Shown here piece by piece: positions 24,204-33,768 of a stretch of DNA of 64,000 nt. This DNA is from NCEH01 sp043195135 (GTDB lineage: Bacteria > Pseudomonadota > Alphaproteobacteria > Rhizobiales > Xanthobacteraceae): assembly GCF_043195135.1 (NCBI RefSeq), contig NZ_JBAFWP010000020.1; one strand, 5' to 3'. The stretch's first letter is position 1. Each line of letters starts with the position of its first letter. The notes beneath the pieces are model-generated. The model had not been told where the DNA came from. It worked only from the letters and a program-made list of their open reading frames with translations, and did not search any database. The position numbers were made by a program, and so were the translations under genes.

Positions 24204-24875
24204 GTGCGGCTGCTGGTAGTCGAAGATGATCCGGACCTCAATCGCCAATTGGTGACGGCGCTTGGCGATGCCGGCTATGCGGTGGACACCGCCTTCGATG
24301 GCGAGGAGGGGCGCCATCTCGGCGAGACCGAGCCCTATGACGCCGTGGTGCTGGATATCGGCCTGCCCAAGCTCGACGGGATCTCGGTGCTGGAAGCCTG
24401 GCGCCGCGCCCGCCGCACCATGCCGGTGCTGATCCTCACCGCGCGCGACCGCTGGAGCGACAAGGTGCAGGGCTTCGATGCCGGCGCCGACGATTATGTC
24501 GCCAAGCCGTTCCACATGGAGGAGGTGCTGGCCCGCATCCGTGCCCTGCTGCGGCGGGCCACCGGGCATGCCACGAGCGAACTGGTGTGCGGCACGGTGC
24601 GGCTCGACACGCGCTCGGGCCGGGTGACGGTGGCGGGCAATGCGATCAAGCTGACCAGCCACGAATATCGCCTGCTGTCCTATCTGATGCACCACACCGG
24701 CCGGGTGGTGTCGCGCGCGGAACTGGTGGAGCATCTGTACGACCAGGATTTCGACCGCGATTCAAACACGATCGAGGTGTTCGTGGGCCGTCTGCGCAAG
24801 AAGATCGATTGCGATCTCATCCAGACGGTGCGCGGCCTCGGCTATCTGCTCGCGGCGCCGGACGCGCCGCGATGA
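24204..24875 (+). CDS. feuP: FeuP-like OmpR-family response regulator
   Basis: The 223-residue protein has a receiver domain with the phosphoacceptor Asp51 (AVVLDIGLPK) and conserved Lys in VAKPF. An OmpR/PhoB winged helix follows, ending NTIEVFVGRLRKKIDCDLIQTVRGLGY. I chose the GTG at 24204, at the family-typical MRLLVVEDD; an in-frame ATG exists at 24171. The partner kinase follows after 177 bp. In rhizobia feuP-feuQ precedes cycHJKL, and the same order holds here, so FeuP is a reasonable name. FeuPQ controls osmoadaptation and cyclic glucan export genes in S. meliloti; targets here are unknown. Confidence 0.85.
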   Translation: MRLLVVEDDPDLNRQLVTALGDAGYAVDTAFDGEEGRHLGETEPYDAVVLDIGLPKLDGISVLEAWRRARRTMPVLILTARDRWSDKVQGFDAGADDYVAKPFHMEEVLARIRALLRRATGHATSELVCGTVRLDTRSGRVTVAGNAIKLTSHEYRLLSYLMHHTGRVVSRAELVEHLYDQDFDRDSNTIEVFVGRLRKKIDCDLIQTVRGLGYLLAAPDAPR

Positions 24876-24939
24876 GGCGGCGCGTCGCTCAAGCCGGATC
24901 TGCCCACCTTGAAGCGCCCGAGGCGATGCAATGTGGGCA

Positions 24940-25017
24940 GTGAATCCGCCTCAATTCCATAAGTTGGAGGGCGATTCACCGCCCATATGGACCCCTCGAG
25001 CGGGTCCATATGGGCGG
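24940..25017. promoter_or_regulatory. Perfect 16-bp inverted repeat between regulator and kinase genes
   Basis: CCGCCCATATGGACCC (24979-24994) and its exact complement (25002-25017) flank the 7-nt loop CTCGAGC. A second dyad, GTGAATC (24940-24946) with GATTCAC (24973-24979), abuts it. There is no U-run, so a classical terminator is unlikely. It could be a protein-binding site, an attenuating hairpin or a processed stem separating feuP from feuQ. Confidence 0.6.
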
Positions 25018-25052
25018 ATCGCGCTCTAGGGGTGGAAACCCTGACCGAACCC

Positions 25053-26453
25053 ATGGGCCGGGACCGCGCCAGCGGGTCCCTGGCGTTCCGCCTGTTCCTG
25101 TCGGCGGTGGTGGTGACGGCGGCGGTGCTGCTGATCGTCGGCTTCGTGCTGTCCTCGCTGTATCGCGGCAGCACCGAGCGCGCCTTCGACCGCCGGCTCG
25201 ACATCTATCTGAAGACCATCGTGGCCGAGATCGCCGGCGGGCCGGCCTCGGTGGGCAGCGAGCTGCCCGCGCCGCAGGTCCTCGGAGACCCGCTGTTCCT
25301 GTTCCCGCTCTCCGGCTGGTATTGGCAGGTGGCGCGGGTGGACCGGGGCGGCCAGCGGCTTTTGACCTCGCGCTCGCTGGTGGAAACCGTGCTGCCCTCG
25401 CTCGGCGGGGCGGATCTTTCCGTGGTCCGCGAGGGGCTTCAGGAAGGCTATCTGCCGGGTCCGGAGGGCCAGCGCCTGCGGGTGGTGGAACGGGTGCTGG
25501 ACCTCGGCGAAGAGGGGCGCTTCATCATTTCCGTGGCCGGGGACGCCTCCGAGATCGACGAGGAAAGCGCCAGCTTCAATATGGCGCTGTTCGGCACCTT
25601 CGGGGTGCTCGGGCTGGCGTTCCTGCTGATCGTGGCGTTCCAGGTGCGCTTCGGCCTGCGGCCGCTGGCGCGGCTGTCCCTGGCGCTGGCGGCGGTGCGC
25701 TCGGGCGCCACCGAGCGGCTGGAGGGCAGCTATCCCGAGGAGGTTGCGCCCCTGGTGCGGGAGGTGAACGCGCTGATCGACGCCAACAAGGAAGTGGTCG
25801 AGCGCGCGCGCACCCATGTGGGCAATCTCGCCCATGCGCTGAAGACCCCGCTTTCGGTGCTGATGAACGAGGCGGGCGGGCGCGACGATCCCCTGGCCGC
25901 GCGCGTCCGCGACCAGGCGGGCCTGATGAGCGACCAGGTGTCCCACCATCTCCAGCGCGCCCGCATGGCGGCGCGCGTCTCCCTGCCGACCACCGCCTGC
26001 GATCTGCGGCCGATCCTGGTTTCGCTCGCCCGCACCATGGAGAAAATCCACCGCGACCGGAACCTGACCATCGAGCTGCGGATCACCGACGACCTGCGCT
26101 TTCGCGGCGAACGGCAGGACGTGGAGGAGATGCTCGGCAATCTCGTGGACAATGCCTGCAAATGGGCCATGAGCCGGGTGGAGGTGGAGATGTTCGCCGA
26201 ATTCCCCCGCTCCCCGGCCGATCGCGCCTATGTGCGCTTCGTCATCGACGACGACGGCCCGGGCCTCACCCCGGCCAAGCGCGCCGAGGTGGGCCGGCGC
26301 GGCCGGCGGCTCGACGAGAGCAAGCCCGGCTCGGGCCTCGGGCTTTCCATCGTGCAGGAATTGTCCGCGCTCTATGGCGGGCGGCTGGATCTCGGCACCG
26401 CGCCGATCGGTGGATTGCGGGTGGAACTGATCCTGCCGGCGCTCCAGGTGTGA
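25053..26453 (+). CDS. feuQ: FeuQ-like sensor histidine kinase
   Basis: The 466-residue kinase has two membrane segments (about 10-35 and 165-190) bracketing a periplasmic sensor domain of about 130 residues. A HAMP region (LRPLARLSLALAAVRSG) and the phosphorylation site His261 in NLAHALKTPLSVL follow. The ATPase domain has an N box (MLGNLVDNACKWA) and a G box (KPGSGLGLSIVQEL). It is the expected partner of the regulator upstream. I place the start at ATG 25053; open frame continues into the inverted repeat, so the exact start is uncertain. Confidence 0.85.
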   Translation: MGRDRASGSLAFRLFLSAVVVTAAVLLIVGFVLSSLYRGSTERAFDRRLDIYLKTIVAEIAGGPASVGSELPAPQVLGDPLFLFPLSGWYWQVARVDRGGQRLLTSRSLVETVLPSLGGADLSVVREGLQEGYLPGPEGQRLRVVERVLDLGEEGRFIISVAGDASEIDEESASFNMALFGTFGVLGLAFLLIVAFQVRFGLRPLARLSLALAAVRSGATERLEGSYPEEVAPLVREVNALIDANKEVVERARTHVGNLAHALKTPLSVLMNEAGGRDDPLAARVRDQAGLMSDQVSHHLQRARMAARVSLPTTACDLRPILVSLARTMEKIHRDRNLTIELRITDDLRFRGERQDVEEMLGNLVDNACKWAMSRVEVEMFAEFPRSPADRAYVRFVIDDDGPGLTPAKRAEVGRRGRRLDESKPGSGLGLSIVQELSALYGGRLDLGTAPIGGLRVELILPALQV

Positions 26454-26594
26454 TGCGCCCGGCGGGGCGGCGGGCAGGTGCGGCACCGCCCGCGCTTGCC
26501 AAAGTTTTCCATTCGCCTAAATCCTTGGCATGGATCGTTGCCCGTGTCCCGCCGCGGCAGGGCCGGGCCGTGGCAGCGGAGAAATGAGGCTTTC

Positions 26595-27047
26595 ATGGGC
26601 GTGCGAATGGGGATGGCGGTCGCCAGGCTGAGTGCCGTCCTGGGGGCCGCCGTGTGGCTCTCCGCCTGCGCGAGCAGCGGCGGCACGGGGGGGCCGGCGG
26701 CCAATGCGCTCGCGCTGCCGTCGCTGGATACCGGCGCCGGCGATGCGGGCGGTCCCGGCGGCCTCGTGGGGGGACCGCTGGGCCGCGGCCTCGACGAGCA
26801 GGATCGCCAGCGCGCCTATGCGGCGGAATTAAATGCGTTGGACAATGGCGGCCCCGGTTCGCCGGTGGGCTGGCGCGGCGAGAGCGGCGCCTATGGCACG
26901 GTCATCGCCGGCCCGGCCTATTCGCGGCCGGGCTATCTGAAATGCCGCGATTACTCTCATACCATCTACGTGCAGGGCAAGCCGCAGGCGGCGCGCGGCA
27001 TCGCCTGCGTCGCCCGCGAAGGCAGCTGGACGTCCGTTGCGCCCTAG
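26595..27047 (+). CDS. 17-kDa surface-antigen-like lipoprotein
   Basis: The 150-residue protein has a signal with lipobox LSAC (Cys near residue 22). The C-terminal segment, RDYSHTIYVQGKPQAARGIA then CVAREGSWTSV, is the end pattern of Rickettsia 17-kDa-like outer membrane surface antigens. The Gly-rich middle (GGPGGLVGGPLGRGLDEQD) is a shortened glycine zipper. It probably sits in the outer membrane facing the periplasm. The role is unknown. Confidence 0.7.
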   Translation: MGVRMGMAVARLSAVLGAAVWLSACASSGGTGGPAANALALPSLDTGAGDAGGPGGLVGGPLGRGLDEQDRQRAYAAELNALDNGGPGSPVGWRGESGAYGTVIAGPAYSRPGYLKCRDYSHTIYVQGKPQAARGIACVAREGSWTSVAP

Positions 27048-27057
27048 CGCCTGCGCC

Positions 27058-27456
27058 TCAGGCCGACGGCGGGGTTTCCAGCGCGCCGTTCGGGCTCAGC
27101 TTGTCGATCAGGCCGGGCAGATACTGGGCCATCAGATTGGGCAGCATGTCGGCGGGCAGGCCGAGACGGCCGGCCATTTCCGCGAGCACGGGCATGTCCA
27201 GCGCATTGGTCAGGTCCGCGGCGCTGATGGGCAGGTTCTCGCCGTTGGACAGCCAGGAGGTCACCTGCGCGCCGAGGCCGGCCGACTTGAGCTGCTCCAG
27301 CAGGCCGTCGAGATTGCCGTAGGGCGTGTTGGCGAGCGCGCTATTGAGCATGGCGGGCAGGTTCTGCCCGAGGCTGCCGCCGAGGACGGAGTTCAGCAGG
27401 CCGCCGAACAGGCCGCCGCCTTGGCCAAGCGCGCCGAGCGAATCGAACAGTCCCAT
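27058..27456 (-). CDS. YidB/DUF937-family protein
   Basis: The 132-residue product starts MGLFDSLGALGQGGGLFGGL, then LNSALANTPYGNLDGLLEQL and SWLSNGENLPISAADLTNAL, which is typical of the YidB (DUF937) family. The function of the family is not known. The ATG at 27456 is preferred because the family starts MGLFD. It faces the lipoprotein gene convergently with a 10-bp gap. Confidence 0.85.
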   Translation of the reverse strand: MGLFDSLGALGQGGGLFGGLLNSVLGGSLGQNLPAMLNSALANTPYGNLDGLLEQLKSAGLGAQVTSWLSNGENLPISAADLTNALDMPVLAEMAGRLGLPADMLPNLMAQYLPGLIDKLSPNGALETPPSA

Positions 27457-27638
27457 GGTGTTCCCCTGTGTGCGGCCCATGCGGGCAGGAAGCCTGTATC
27501 CGGTTCCTTTACCAGATGCCCGCCCGCGCCGCGACCGTTGCCGGCGGAACGAACTGCGCCACGGGCCTGCGGCGCGGCGCCGCCGCGACGGAAAGCATCC
27601 TTTGCAGCGCCGCGTTACTCGGCTAACGCCTGGGCACG

Positions 27639-28853
27639 ATGATGCCGTCTTCCCTGTTCGCAGCCTTCGCCCTCATGACCGCCGCGGCGGTGATGGCGGT
27701 GCTGTGGCCGCTGGCCCGCCGCCGGCCGCTGAAGGACGAGAAGGCGGCGGATCTGGCCGTCTACCGCGACCAATTGACCGAGCTGGAGCGCGACCAGGCC
27801 GCCGGCCGGCTTCCCGCCGCGCAGGCCGAGGCCGCGCGCATCGAGGTGGCGCGCCGCATGCTCGCCGCCGCGGAAGCTGCACCCGAGCCGGCGCAGGATC
27901 CGGTTCGTGCGGGGATCCGCAGGCGCATCGCCGCCGGCCTCGCTCTGGTGGGCGTACCGCTGGCGGCCATCGGACTTTATGTGATGCTCGGCACGCCCGG
28001 CCTGCCCGGTGCGCCGCTCGCCGCGCGCCTCGCCGCGCCGCCGGACCGCACCGATGTGGCGATCCTGGTGCGCAAGGTGGAGGACCATCTCGCCGCCAAT
28101 CCCGGCGATGGGCAGGGCTATGAAATCCTCGCCCCGATCTATCTGCGGCTTGGCCGCGTGGACGATGCGGTGCGCGCCTACGCCCAGGCCATCCGCTATC
28201 TCGGCGACAGCGCGGAACGGCGCGCGGCCTTGGGCGAGGCGCTGGTGGTGCAGGGCAATGGCATCGTCACCAGGGAGGCCGCCGCGGCCTTCCAGGCGGC
28301 GCTCGCGCTCGATCCGACCTCGCCGCGCGCCCGCTATTTCCTCGGCCTCGCCGCCGAGCAGGACGGCCGCAAGGACGAAGCGGCGGCGATCTGGACCAAG
28401 CTGGTGCAGGATTCCCCGCCGAACGCGCCCTGGCTCGGCCTGGTGCGCACCGCGCTCGGGCGCATCGGGGCGCCCGTGCCGCCGCCCCCCTCGGCGGCCG
28501 CTCCTTCCGGCTCCGTGATGCGCCGGGACGCCGGCTCGGCCGCTCCGGCCGTCGGCGCGCCGCCCGGTCCCAGCGCGCAGGATGTGGAGGCGGCCGCCCA
28601 GCTCGACGCCGCCGGCCGCGCGCAGATGATCCAGGGGATGGTGGACCGCCTTCAGCAGCGCCTTGATGCCGACCCGAAGGACCTCGACGGCTGGTTGCGC
28701 CTGGTGCGCGCCCGCACGGTGCTGGGCGAACGCGACAAGGCGGTGTCGGCGCTCGCCGCCGCCCGGGCCGCGTTCGCGGAGGATGTCGCCGCCCAGGCGC
28801 GCCTTTCCGCGCTTGCCGATGAATTGAAGATCGGGCCCGGAGCGAGCAATTGA
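27639..28853 (+). CDS. ccmI: Cytochrome c maturation protein CcmI (CycH)
   Basis: The 404-residue protein has two transmembrane helices (about 3-22 and 101-122). Between them is a leucine-zipper-like cytoplasmic loop (KAADLAVYRDQLTELERDQAAG), the CcmI-1 signature. TPR-type repeats follow in the periplasmic CcmI-2 part (GYEILAPIYLRLGRVDDAVRAY). CcmI delivers apocytochrome c to the CcmF/CcmH ligation complex. It is the first gene of the ccmI-E-F-H operon, all four on the + strand with short gaps. Confidence 0.93.
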   Translation: MMPSSLFAAFALMTAAAVMAVLWPLARRRPLKDEKAADLAVYRDQLTELERDQAAGRLPAAQAEAARIEVARRMLAAAEAAPEPAQDPVRAGIRRRIAAGLALVGVPLAAIGLYVMLGTPGLPGAPLAARLAAPPDRTDVAILVRKVEDHLAANPGDGQGYEILAPIYLRLGRVDDAVRAYAQAIRYLGDSAERRAALGEALVVQGNGIVTREAAAAFQAALALDPTSPRARYFLGLAAEQDGRKDEAAAIWTKLVQDSPPNAPWLGLVRTALGRIGAPVPPPPSAAAPSGSVMRRDAGSAAPAVGAPPGPSAQDVEAAAQLDAAGRAQMIQGMVDRLQQRLDADPKDLDGWLRLVRARTVLGERDKAVSALAAARAAFAEDVAAQARLSALADELKIGPGASN

Positions 28854-28934
28854 GAATGCGCGCGCCCCGCACCATCTTAGCCGACACATGCGGGAGCCGC
28901 CGCCTCAGGCCGTGCGCTTCGGGAGCAGATCGAC

Positions 28935-29414
28935 GTGACGCGTAAAGGCCGCCGCCTCATCCTCATCGGGTCCGCCCTGGCCGTGCTGGCGCTCGCCGCC
29001 GGGCTGATCCTGACTGCGCTCAACGACACCATCGTGTTCTTCCGCTCGCCGAGCGAGATCGCCGAACACAAGGTCGCCCCCGGCACCCGGCTTCGGCTCG
29101 GCGGTCTCGTGGAGGCGGGCAGCGTGAGCAAGCAGGGCGCGGCGGTGCGCTTCACCGTCACCGACGGCAATGCGCAGGTTCCGGTGACCTATACCGGCAT
29201 CCTGCCGGACCTGTTCCGGGAAGGGCAGGGCGTGGTGGCCGAGGGTGTGGTCGGGACCGACGGCGCGTTCAAGGCCGATACCGTGCTCGCCAAGCACGAC
29301 GAGCGCTACATGCCGCGCGAAGTCGCCGACGCGTTGAAGAAGCAGGGGCACTGGAAAGAGGGCGAGCCCGGCGGGCCGCCCGCGCCGGCGCCCGGTCGGA
29401 GCACCGTGCAATGA
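28935..29414 (+). CDS. ccmE: Heme chaperone CcmE (CycJ)
   Basis: The 159-residue protein has one N-terminal membrane anchor (about 8-30) and the CcmE OB-fold. Heme is bound covalently by His121 in the motif LAKHDERYMP; the motif FFRSPSEI is also typical. It starts with GTG at 28935. CcmE carries heme from CcmC to CcmF in the periplasm. Its stop overlaps the start of ccmF by 4 bp. Confidence 0.96.
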   Translation: MTRKGRRLILIGSALAVLALAAGLILTALNDTIVFFRSPSEIAEHKVAPGTRLRLGGLVEAGSVSKQGAAVRFTVTDGNAQVPVTYTGILPDLFREGQGVVAEGVVGTDGAFKADTVLAKHDERYMPREVADALKKQGHWKEGEPGGPPAPAPGRSTVQ

Positions 29415-31414
29415 TCGCGGAAATCGGCCAATACGCCCTGATCCTCGCCCTCGCTTTGGCCCTGGTGCAGATGGTGGTGCCCGCCTGGGGTGCCGCCAAG
29501 GGCGATCCCGTGCTCATGGGCGTCGCCGCGCCGGTCGCCCTGGCCATGCTGCTGTTCGTCGGCGGCGCCTTCGCCTGCCTCGTGATGCTCTATGTGACCT
29601 CGGATTTCTCGGTCGCCAATGTGGTCGAGAATTCCCACTCGCAAATGCCGCTGGTCTATAAGATCACCAGCACCTGGGGCAATCACGAGGGCTCCATGCT
29701 GCTGTGGGCGCTGGTGCTGTCGGTATTCGGCGCGCTGGTGGCCCTGTTCGGCGGCAATCTGCCGGATCGGTTGAAAGCGAACGTGCTGGCGGTGCAGGCG
29801 TCCATCGCCACCGCCTTCCTGCTGTTCATCCTGCTCACCTCGAACCCGTTCCTGCGGGTGCTCTCGCCGCCGGGCGAGGGGCGCGATCTCAATCCCGTGC
29901 TCCAGGATCCCGGCCTCGCGATCCACCCGCCGCTGCTCTATCTCGGCTATGTCGGGCTCTCCATCGCCTTCGCCTTCGCCATAGCCGCCTTGATCGAGGG
30001 GCGGATCGACGCCGCCTGGGCGCGCTGGGTGCGGCCCTGGACGCTCACCGCCTGGATCTTCCTCACCCTCGGGATCGCCATGGGCTCCTACTGGGCCTAT
30101 TACGAATTGGGCTGGGGCGGCTGGTGGTTCTGGGACCCGGTGGAGAATGCTTCCCTCATGCCGTGGCTCGCCGCCACCGCGCTGCTGCATTCCGCCGTGG
30201 TGATGGAAAAGCGCGACGCCCTGAAGGTGTGGACCATCCTTTTGGCGATCCTCGCCTTCTCCCTCTCCCTCATCGGCACCTTCCTGGTGCGCTCGGGCGT
30301 GCTCACCTCGGTGCACGCGTTCGCGACCGATCCGCTGCGCGGCGTGTTCATCCTTGCCATCCTGGTGATTTTCATCGGCGGCAGCCTCGCCCTGTTCGCG
30401 CTGCGGGCCGGGGAATTGCGCCAGGGCGGCCTGTTCGCGCCGATCTCGCGCGAGGGCGCGCTGGTGTTCAATAACCTCTTCCTCACCGCCGCCACCGCCT
30501 CGGTGTTCGTCGGCACGCTCTATCCCCTCGCGCTCGAGGCGCTGACCGGGGACAAGATCACCGTGGGTCCCCCCTTCTTCAATCTCACCTTCGGCGGGCT
30601 GATGCTGCCGCTGGTGTTCGCCATGCCGTTCGGCCCGCTGCTGGCCTGGAAGCGCGGCGACCTGCTCGGGGTCGCCCAGCGGCTGATGCTCGCGGCCGGC
30701 TTCGCGGTGGTGGCTGCGGTGGTGACCGCGGCCGCGACGGCGGCGGTGAGCGAGGAGCGCGGGCCGGTCCTGGCGCCGGTCGCCATCGGGCTGGCGGTGT
30801 TCATCATCGCCGGGGCGCTGACCGACATCGCCGAGCGCGCCGGCATCGGCCGCGTCTCCGCCCGCCTCGCGGTGCGCCGTCTCACCGGCCTGCCGCGCTC
30901 CACCTTCGGCACCGCCATCGCCCATCTCGGGGTCGGCATCTGCCTGCTCGGCATCGTGAGCGAGACCGCCTGGAGCCTGGAGAAGATCGCCGCCGTGCGG
31001 GTCGGCGAAACGGTGACCATCGGCACCCGCGACCTCACCCTGGCGCGCGTCGAGAACCGCGCCGGACCCAATTTCACCTCCCGCGTGGCGGTGTTCGAGA
31101 TCCGCGACGGCGGCCTCTCCCAGGGCACGGTGGAAGCCGCCAAGCGCCAGTTCGCCGCCCGCCAGATGGCCACCACCGAATCCGGCATTCGCACCTTCGG
31201 CTTCAGCCAGCTCTATGTCTCCATCGGCGAGGAGCATCCGGACGGCACCCTTTCCATGCGCGCCACCTGGAAGCCGTTCGTGACCCTGATCTGGCTCGGC
31301 GCGGTGGTGATGGCGCTCGGCGGCCTGCTCTCGCTCGCGGACCGGCGGCTGCGCGTCGGGGCGCCGAAGCCGGCGCGCATGCGGCGCGGCTCCCTTCCGG
31401 CGGCGGCGGAATAA
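29411..31414 (+). CDS. ccmF: Heme lyase subunit CcmF (CycK)
   Basis: The 667-residue polytopic membrane protein contains the WWD heme-handling motif GWGGWWFWDPVENASLMPW at about residues 233-251, plus the conserved NSHSQMPLVYKITSTWGNHE region and IHPPLLYLGYVGL. It joins heme to apocytochrome c with CcmH and CcmI. Length is normal for the family, and it is translationally coupled to ccmE. Confidence 0.97.
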   Translation: MIAEIGQYALILALALALVQMVVPAWGAAKGDPVLMGVAAPVALAMLLFVGGAFACLVMLYVTSDFSVANVVENSHSQMPLVYKITSTWGNHEGSMLLWALVLSVFGALVALFGGNLPDRLKANVLAVQASIATAFLLFILLTSNPFLRVLSPPGEGRDLNPVLQDPGLAIHPPLLYLGYVGLSIAFAFAIAALIEGRIDAAWARWVRPWTLTAWIFLTLGIAMGSYWAYYELGWGGWWFWDPVENASLMPWLAATALLHSAVVMEKRDALKVWTILLAILAFSLSLIGTFLVRSGVLTSVHAFATDPLRGVFILAILVIFIGGSLALFALRAGELRQGGLFAPISREGALVFNNLFLTAATASVFVGTLYPLALEALTGDKITVGPPFFNLTFGGLMLPLVFAMPFGPLLAWKRGDLLGVAQRLMLAAGFAVVAAVVTAAATAAVSEERGPVLAPVAIGLAVFIIAGALTDIAERAGIGRVSARLAVRRLTGLPRSTFGTAIAHLGVGICLLGIVSETAWSLEKIAAVRVGETVTIGTRDLTLARVENRAGPNFTSRVAVFEIRDGGLSQGTVEAAKRQFAARQMATTESGIRTFGFSQLYVSIGEEHPDGTLSMRATWKPFVTLIWLGAVVMALGGLLSLADRRLRVGAPKPARMRRGSLPAAAE

Positions 31415-31418
31415 GCCG

Positions 31419-31940
31419 ATGCGCCGCCTGGTCGCCCTTGTCCTCCTGCTGCCGCTGGCCTTCGGCGCCCTCGGGGCGCTTGGCGCGGCCCCGGCGTTCG
31501 CGGTGCAGCCGGACGAGGTGCTGGGCGATCCGGTGCTGGAGGCGCGGGCGCGCGATCTCTCCAGGGAATTGCGCTGCATGGTCTGCCAGAACCAGTCCAT
31601 CGACGACAGCGACGCGCCGCTCGCGCGCGATTTGCGCCTGCTCGTGCGGGATCGTCTGAAGGCCGGCGACAGCGACCAGCAGGTGCTCGATTTCCTGGTG
31701 GCGCGCTATGGCGAGTTCGTGCTGATGCGCCCCGCGCTCTCCTGGCGCAATGCCTTGCTGTGGGGCGCGCCGCTGCTGGTGCTGGCGGCAGGGGCGCTCG
31801 CTGCCTCTCTGGCGATCCAGCGCCGCCGCCGCGCCGCGCCGGACACCGTGCCCCTGACCCCGGACGAGGAAGAGCGGGTGCGCCGGATCCTCACCCAGGC
31901 CGCCCCCGCCTCGCCCCCCGCACCGCCGGGCGCAAGCTGA
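31419..31940 (+). CDS. ccmH: Cytochrome c maturation thiol protein CcmH (CycL)
   Basis: The 173-residue protein has a signal peptide (about 1-28), then the redox motif with Cys53 and Cys56 in LRCMVCQNQSIDDSDA, which reduces the CxxCH thiols of apocytochrome. A C-terminal membrane helix (about 109-131) follows. It ends the ccm operon 4 bp after ccmF. A 170-bp gap then leads to degP. Confidence 0.95.
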   Translation: MRRLVALVLLLPLAFGALGALGAAPAFAVQPDEVLGDPVLEARARDLSRELRCMVCQNQSIDDSDAPLARDLRLLVRDRLKAGDSDQQVLDFLVARYGEFVLMRPALSWRNALLWGAPLLVLAAGALAASLAIQRRRRAAPDTVPLTPDEEERVRRILTQAAPASPPAPPGAS

Positions 31941-32110
31941 CGCGGCCGTCGCCGGGCCGGCGCGGCGCGCTGTCTTAAGGAAGCTCACGCAGCCGTGACG
32001 CGCCTTAACGATCGGTAATCCGGCCGCCAGCCGGCTGTAAGTTTCCCGGCCCTATGTTCGCTCTCGACCTTGCCCCACGGGGGGCAGACAGAAGAGAGAC
32101 GAACGATCCC

Positions 32111-33673
32111 ATGACCGGCTTCCCGCGCAAGTCCACCCTCATCCGTCGCCGCCGCTCCGCTCTGCTCGGCGGGGTCTTCGGCCTGGCTGTGACCGGCATC
32201 GTTGTCGGCCAGTTCATCCCGCCCTATTCCATGCCGGCCAACGCGCAGATCACCACCAGCCAGCCCGCCGGCACGTTCTCCTTCGCCGATACGGTGGAGA
32301 AGGTCTCGCCCGCCGTGGTCTCGGTGAAGGTCAAGAAGGACGTCAACGCCCAGGAAATGGCCATGGGCGAAGAGGGCCCGTTCGGCAACGACGTGCCCCC
32401 GCAGATCGAGCGTTTCCTGAAGCGCTTCGGCCTGGAAGGCCAGGGCGGCCCGCAGGGCCAGATGCCCCAGCGCCCCCGCGCCGATCGCGGCGACAAGGGT
32501 GAGCGCCGCGTGGTCGGCCAGGGCTCGGGCTTCATCATCTCCGCCGACGGCTATGTGGTCACCAACAACCACGTGGTGGACGGCGCGAGCGAAGTGGACG
32601 TGACCACCACCGACGGCAAGGAATACACCGCCAAGGTGATCGGCGCGGACCCGCGCACCGACGTTGCCCTGCTCAAGATCGAGGGCAAGACCGACCTGCC
32701 GTGGGTGAAGCTCGCCGATGGCGCGCCCCGCGTCGGCGACTGGGTGATCGCGGTCGGCAATCCGTTCGGCCTCGGCGGAACGGTGACGGCGGGCATCGTC
32801 TCGGCGCGCGGCCGCGATATCGGCTCGGGCCCGTATGACGACTTCATCCAGATCGACGCGCCGATCAATCGCGGCAATTCCGGCGGCCCGACCTTCAGCC
32901 TCAACGGCGAGGTCATCGGCATGAACACCGCCATCGTCTCCCCCTCGGGCGGCAATGTGGGCATCGCCTTCGCCATTCCCTCCGAGACCGTGAAGACGGT
33001 GGTGAACCAGCTCCGCGACAGCGGCAAGGTGGCGCGCGGCTATATCGGCGTGCAGATCCAGCCGGTGACCGACGATCTCGCCTCGGGCCTCGGCCTGAGC
33101 ACGTCGGAAGGCGCGCTGGTGGCCCAGGTCCAGCCCGGCACCCCCGGTGCCAAGGCCGGCCTGAAGAGCGGCGACGTGGTGGCCAAGGTGAACGGCGAGA
33201 CCATCAAGGACGCCCGCGACCTGACCCGCAAGATCGGCATGATGAAGCCGGGCGCCAATGTCGACCTGACGGTGATCCGCGACAACAAGCCGATCAACGT
33301 CGCGGTGACGCTGGAGCAGATCCCCAACGAGCAGCAGGCGAGCCTGAGCCCGGGCGAGAGCGACCAGGCCCCCGGCGCCGACGTGCCGCGCCTCGGCCTC
33401 CAGCTTGCTCCGGCCAAGTCGGTCAAGGGCGCCGGCGCGGACGGCGTGGTCGTCACCGAGGTGGAGCCGAACGGCCCGGCCGCCCAGCGCGGCATCCGCT
33501 CCGGCGACGTGATCCTGGACGTGGGCGGCAAGACCGTCTCCAGCCCCAAGGATGTGCGCGACGGCCTCGCCGCCGCCAAGGCCGAGAACCGCAAGGCGGT
33601 GCTCATGCGGGTGAAGGGCGAACAGGGCGTGCGCTTCGTCGCCATCGCCATCGACGCCAAGGCGAAGGGCTGA
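32111..33673 (+). CDS. degP: Periplasmic serine protease DegP/HtrA (Do family)
   Basis: The 520-residue protein has an N-terminal export signal or anchor (about 15-45). The protease domain has a complete triad: His154 in TNNHVV, Asp184 in TDVALL, and Ser257 in RGNSGGP. A Gln/Gly/Pro-rich loop at 80-130 is the LA-loop region. Two PDZ domains follow (about 285-375 and 400-515). It degrades or holds misfolded envelope proteins. The ATG at 32111 follows a 170-bp leader, so it probably has its own promoter. A strong intrinsic terminator lies about 95 bp after the stop. The ccm-degP order is conserved in rhizobia. Confidence 0.95.
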   Translation: MTGFPRKSTLIRRRRSALLGGVFGLAVTGIVVGQFIPPYSMPANAQITTSQPAGTFSFADTVEKVSPAVVSVKVKKDVNAQEMAMGEEGPFGNDVPPQIERFLKRFGLEGQGGPQGQMPQRPRADRGDKGERRVVGQGSGFIISADGYVVTNNHVVDGASEVDVTTTDGKEYTAKVIGADPRTDVALLKIEGKTDLPWVKLADGAPRVGDWVIAVGNPFGLGGTVTAGIVSARGRDIGSGPYDDFIQIDAPINRGNSGGPTFSLNGEVIGMNTAIVSPSGGNVGIAFAIPSETVKTVVNQLRDSGKVARGYIGVQIQPVTDDLASGLGLSTSEGALVAQVQPGTPGAKAGLKSGDVVAKVNGETIKDARDLTRKIGMMKPGANVDLTVIRDNKPINVAVTLEQIPNEQQASLSPGESDQAPGADVPRLGLQLAPAKSVKGAGADGVVVTEVEPNGPAAQRGIRSGDVILDVGGKTVSSPKDVRDGLAAAKAENRKAVLMRVKGEQGVRFVAIAIDAKAKG

Positions 33674-33768
33674 CCGTCTCTTCCCCGATCCTAACGGCGG
33701 GCTTTGCCCGCCGCTTCGGGGCGGCACCGGAGTAGTTCGTTCCGTCACCCTGTGCCGTTCCGATCCCC

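Noticed and set aside
24940..25017. Reading the feuP-feuQ inverted repeat as an intrinsic terminator
   Set aside because: The stem is perfect but no T-run follows on either strand.
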